From Haliclona indistincta (lineage: Eukaryota > Porifera > Demospongiae > Haplosclerida > Chalinidae), in assembly GCA_964017065.1 (NCBI GenBank), contig OZ024783.1, forward strand, positions 6,862,093-6,926,092: a DNA stretch of 64,000 nt, given 5' to 3'. The notes under the pieces were generated by a model. It made no database searches, was not told the DNA's origin, and saw nothing but the letters and a program-made list of their open reading frames with translations. Positions within the stretch are counted from its first letter, which is position 1. Each line of letters opens with the position of its first letter. Positions 63,816-64,000 of the stretch are shown here, piece after piece. Made by a program: the position numbers and the translations under genes.

Positions 63816-64000
63816 TATTGATAACTATGTATAATGTATACGGTATTACCTAACAACTCTTTTATAATTAGATGCTGAACGATGTGTTTTTCTTGAATTT
63901 CCAAAGACTAGCACTAGCCATTGTAGATAGTGTTTTATTATAATATGTTTAAATAACCAATTCTTGGTAAATTATTGTTGTGTGTAAAATTCAGGAAAAA
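63816..64000. other. Start of a further B-to-A spacer, cut by the window end
   Basis: Matches the B5-A4 spacer (46922-47104), so a further A-like copy may follow outside the window. Confidence 0.7.

Overview
The window is animal (metazoan) nuclear DNA. It is AT-rich, with split genes, mostly very short introns (often 50-170 nt), CT microsatellites and many short non-autonomous transposons. The compact introns and gene spacing suggest a sponge (demosponge, Amphimedon-like). That is an inference from gene style, not a demonstrated identity. All gene models below come from reading splice signals and reading phases by eye.

Region 1 (1-8.9 kb) holds one plus-strand gene whose C-terminal half is an eIF4E-family cap-binding domain of the 4EHP/eIF4E2 class. 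It is preceded by a long Ser/Pro-rich region. Its 5' end lies outside the window, and most of its introns carry long CT or ACTC microsatellites against the 3' splice site.

Region 2 (9.0-17.8 kb) is a tandem triplicate of an intronless minus-strand gene for a POT/PTR2 (SLC15-like) transporter. Each copy sits in a unit of about 3 kb with its own TATA box.

Region 3 (18.0-64 kb) is the main interest: a cluster of an unrecognised multigene family, all on the plus strand except one inverted fragment. The family has three subfamilies, here called A, B and C, sharing eight coding exons with conserved junction phases and about 380-390 residues. The order is B1-A1-B2-A2-B3-A3-B4-(A relic)-dispanin-(C relic, inverted)-C1-(dispanin exon)-B5 pseudogene-A4-C2 pseudogene-(dispanin pseudogene)-(B fragment)-A5-B6-A6 pseudogene-B7 pseudogene. 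Reading frames close without error for B1, B2, B3, B4, B6, A3, A4, A5 and C1. A1 and A2 share a premature stop in the last exon. I do not recognise the domain and assign no function.

Three details make the cluster unusual. All six A copies use GC-AG introns at the same two positions where B and C use GT-AG. B genes have two competing first exons that decay differently between copies. Subfamily C is repeatedly paired, tail to tail, with a CD225/dispanin (IFITM-like) two-TM gene, in three copies of one convergent module. A recent tandem duplication of about 6.06 kb (A1+B2 to A2+B3) and several paired empty/filled sites allow precise dating and boundary calls for the inserted elements.
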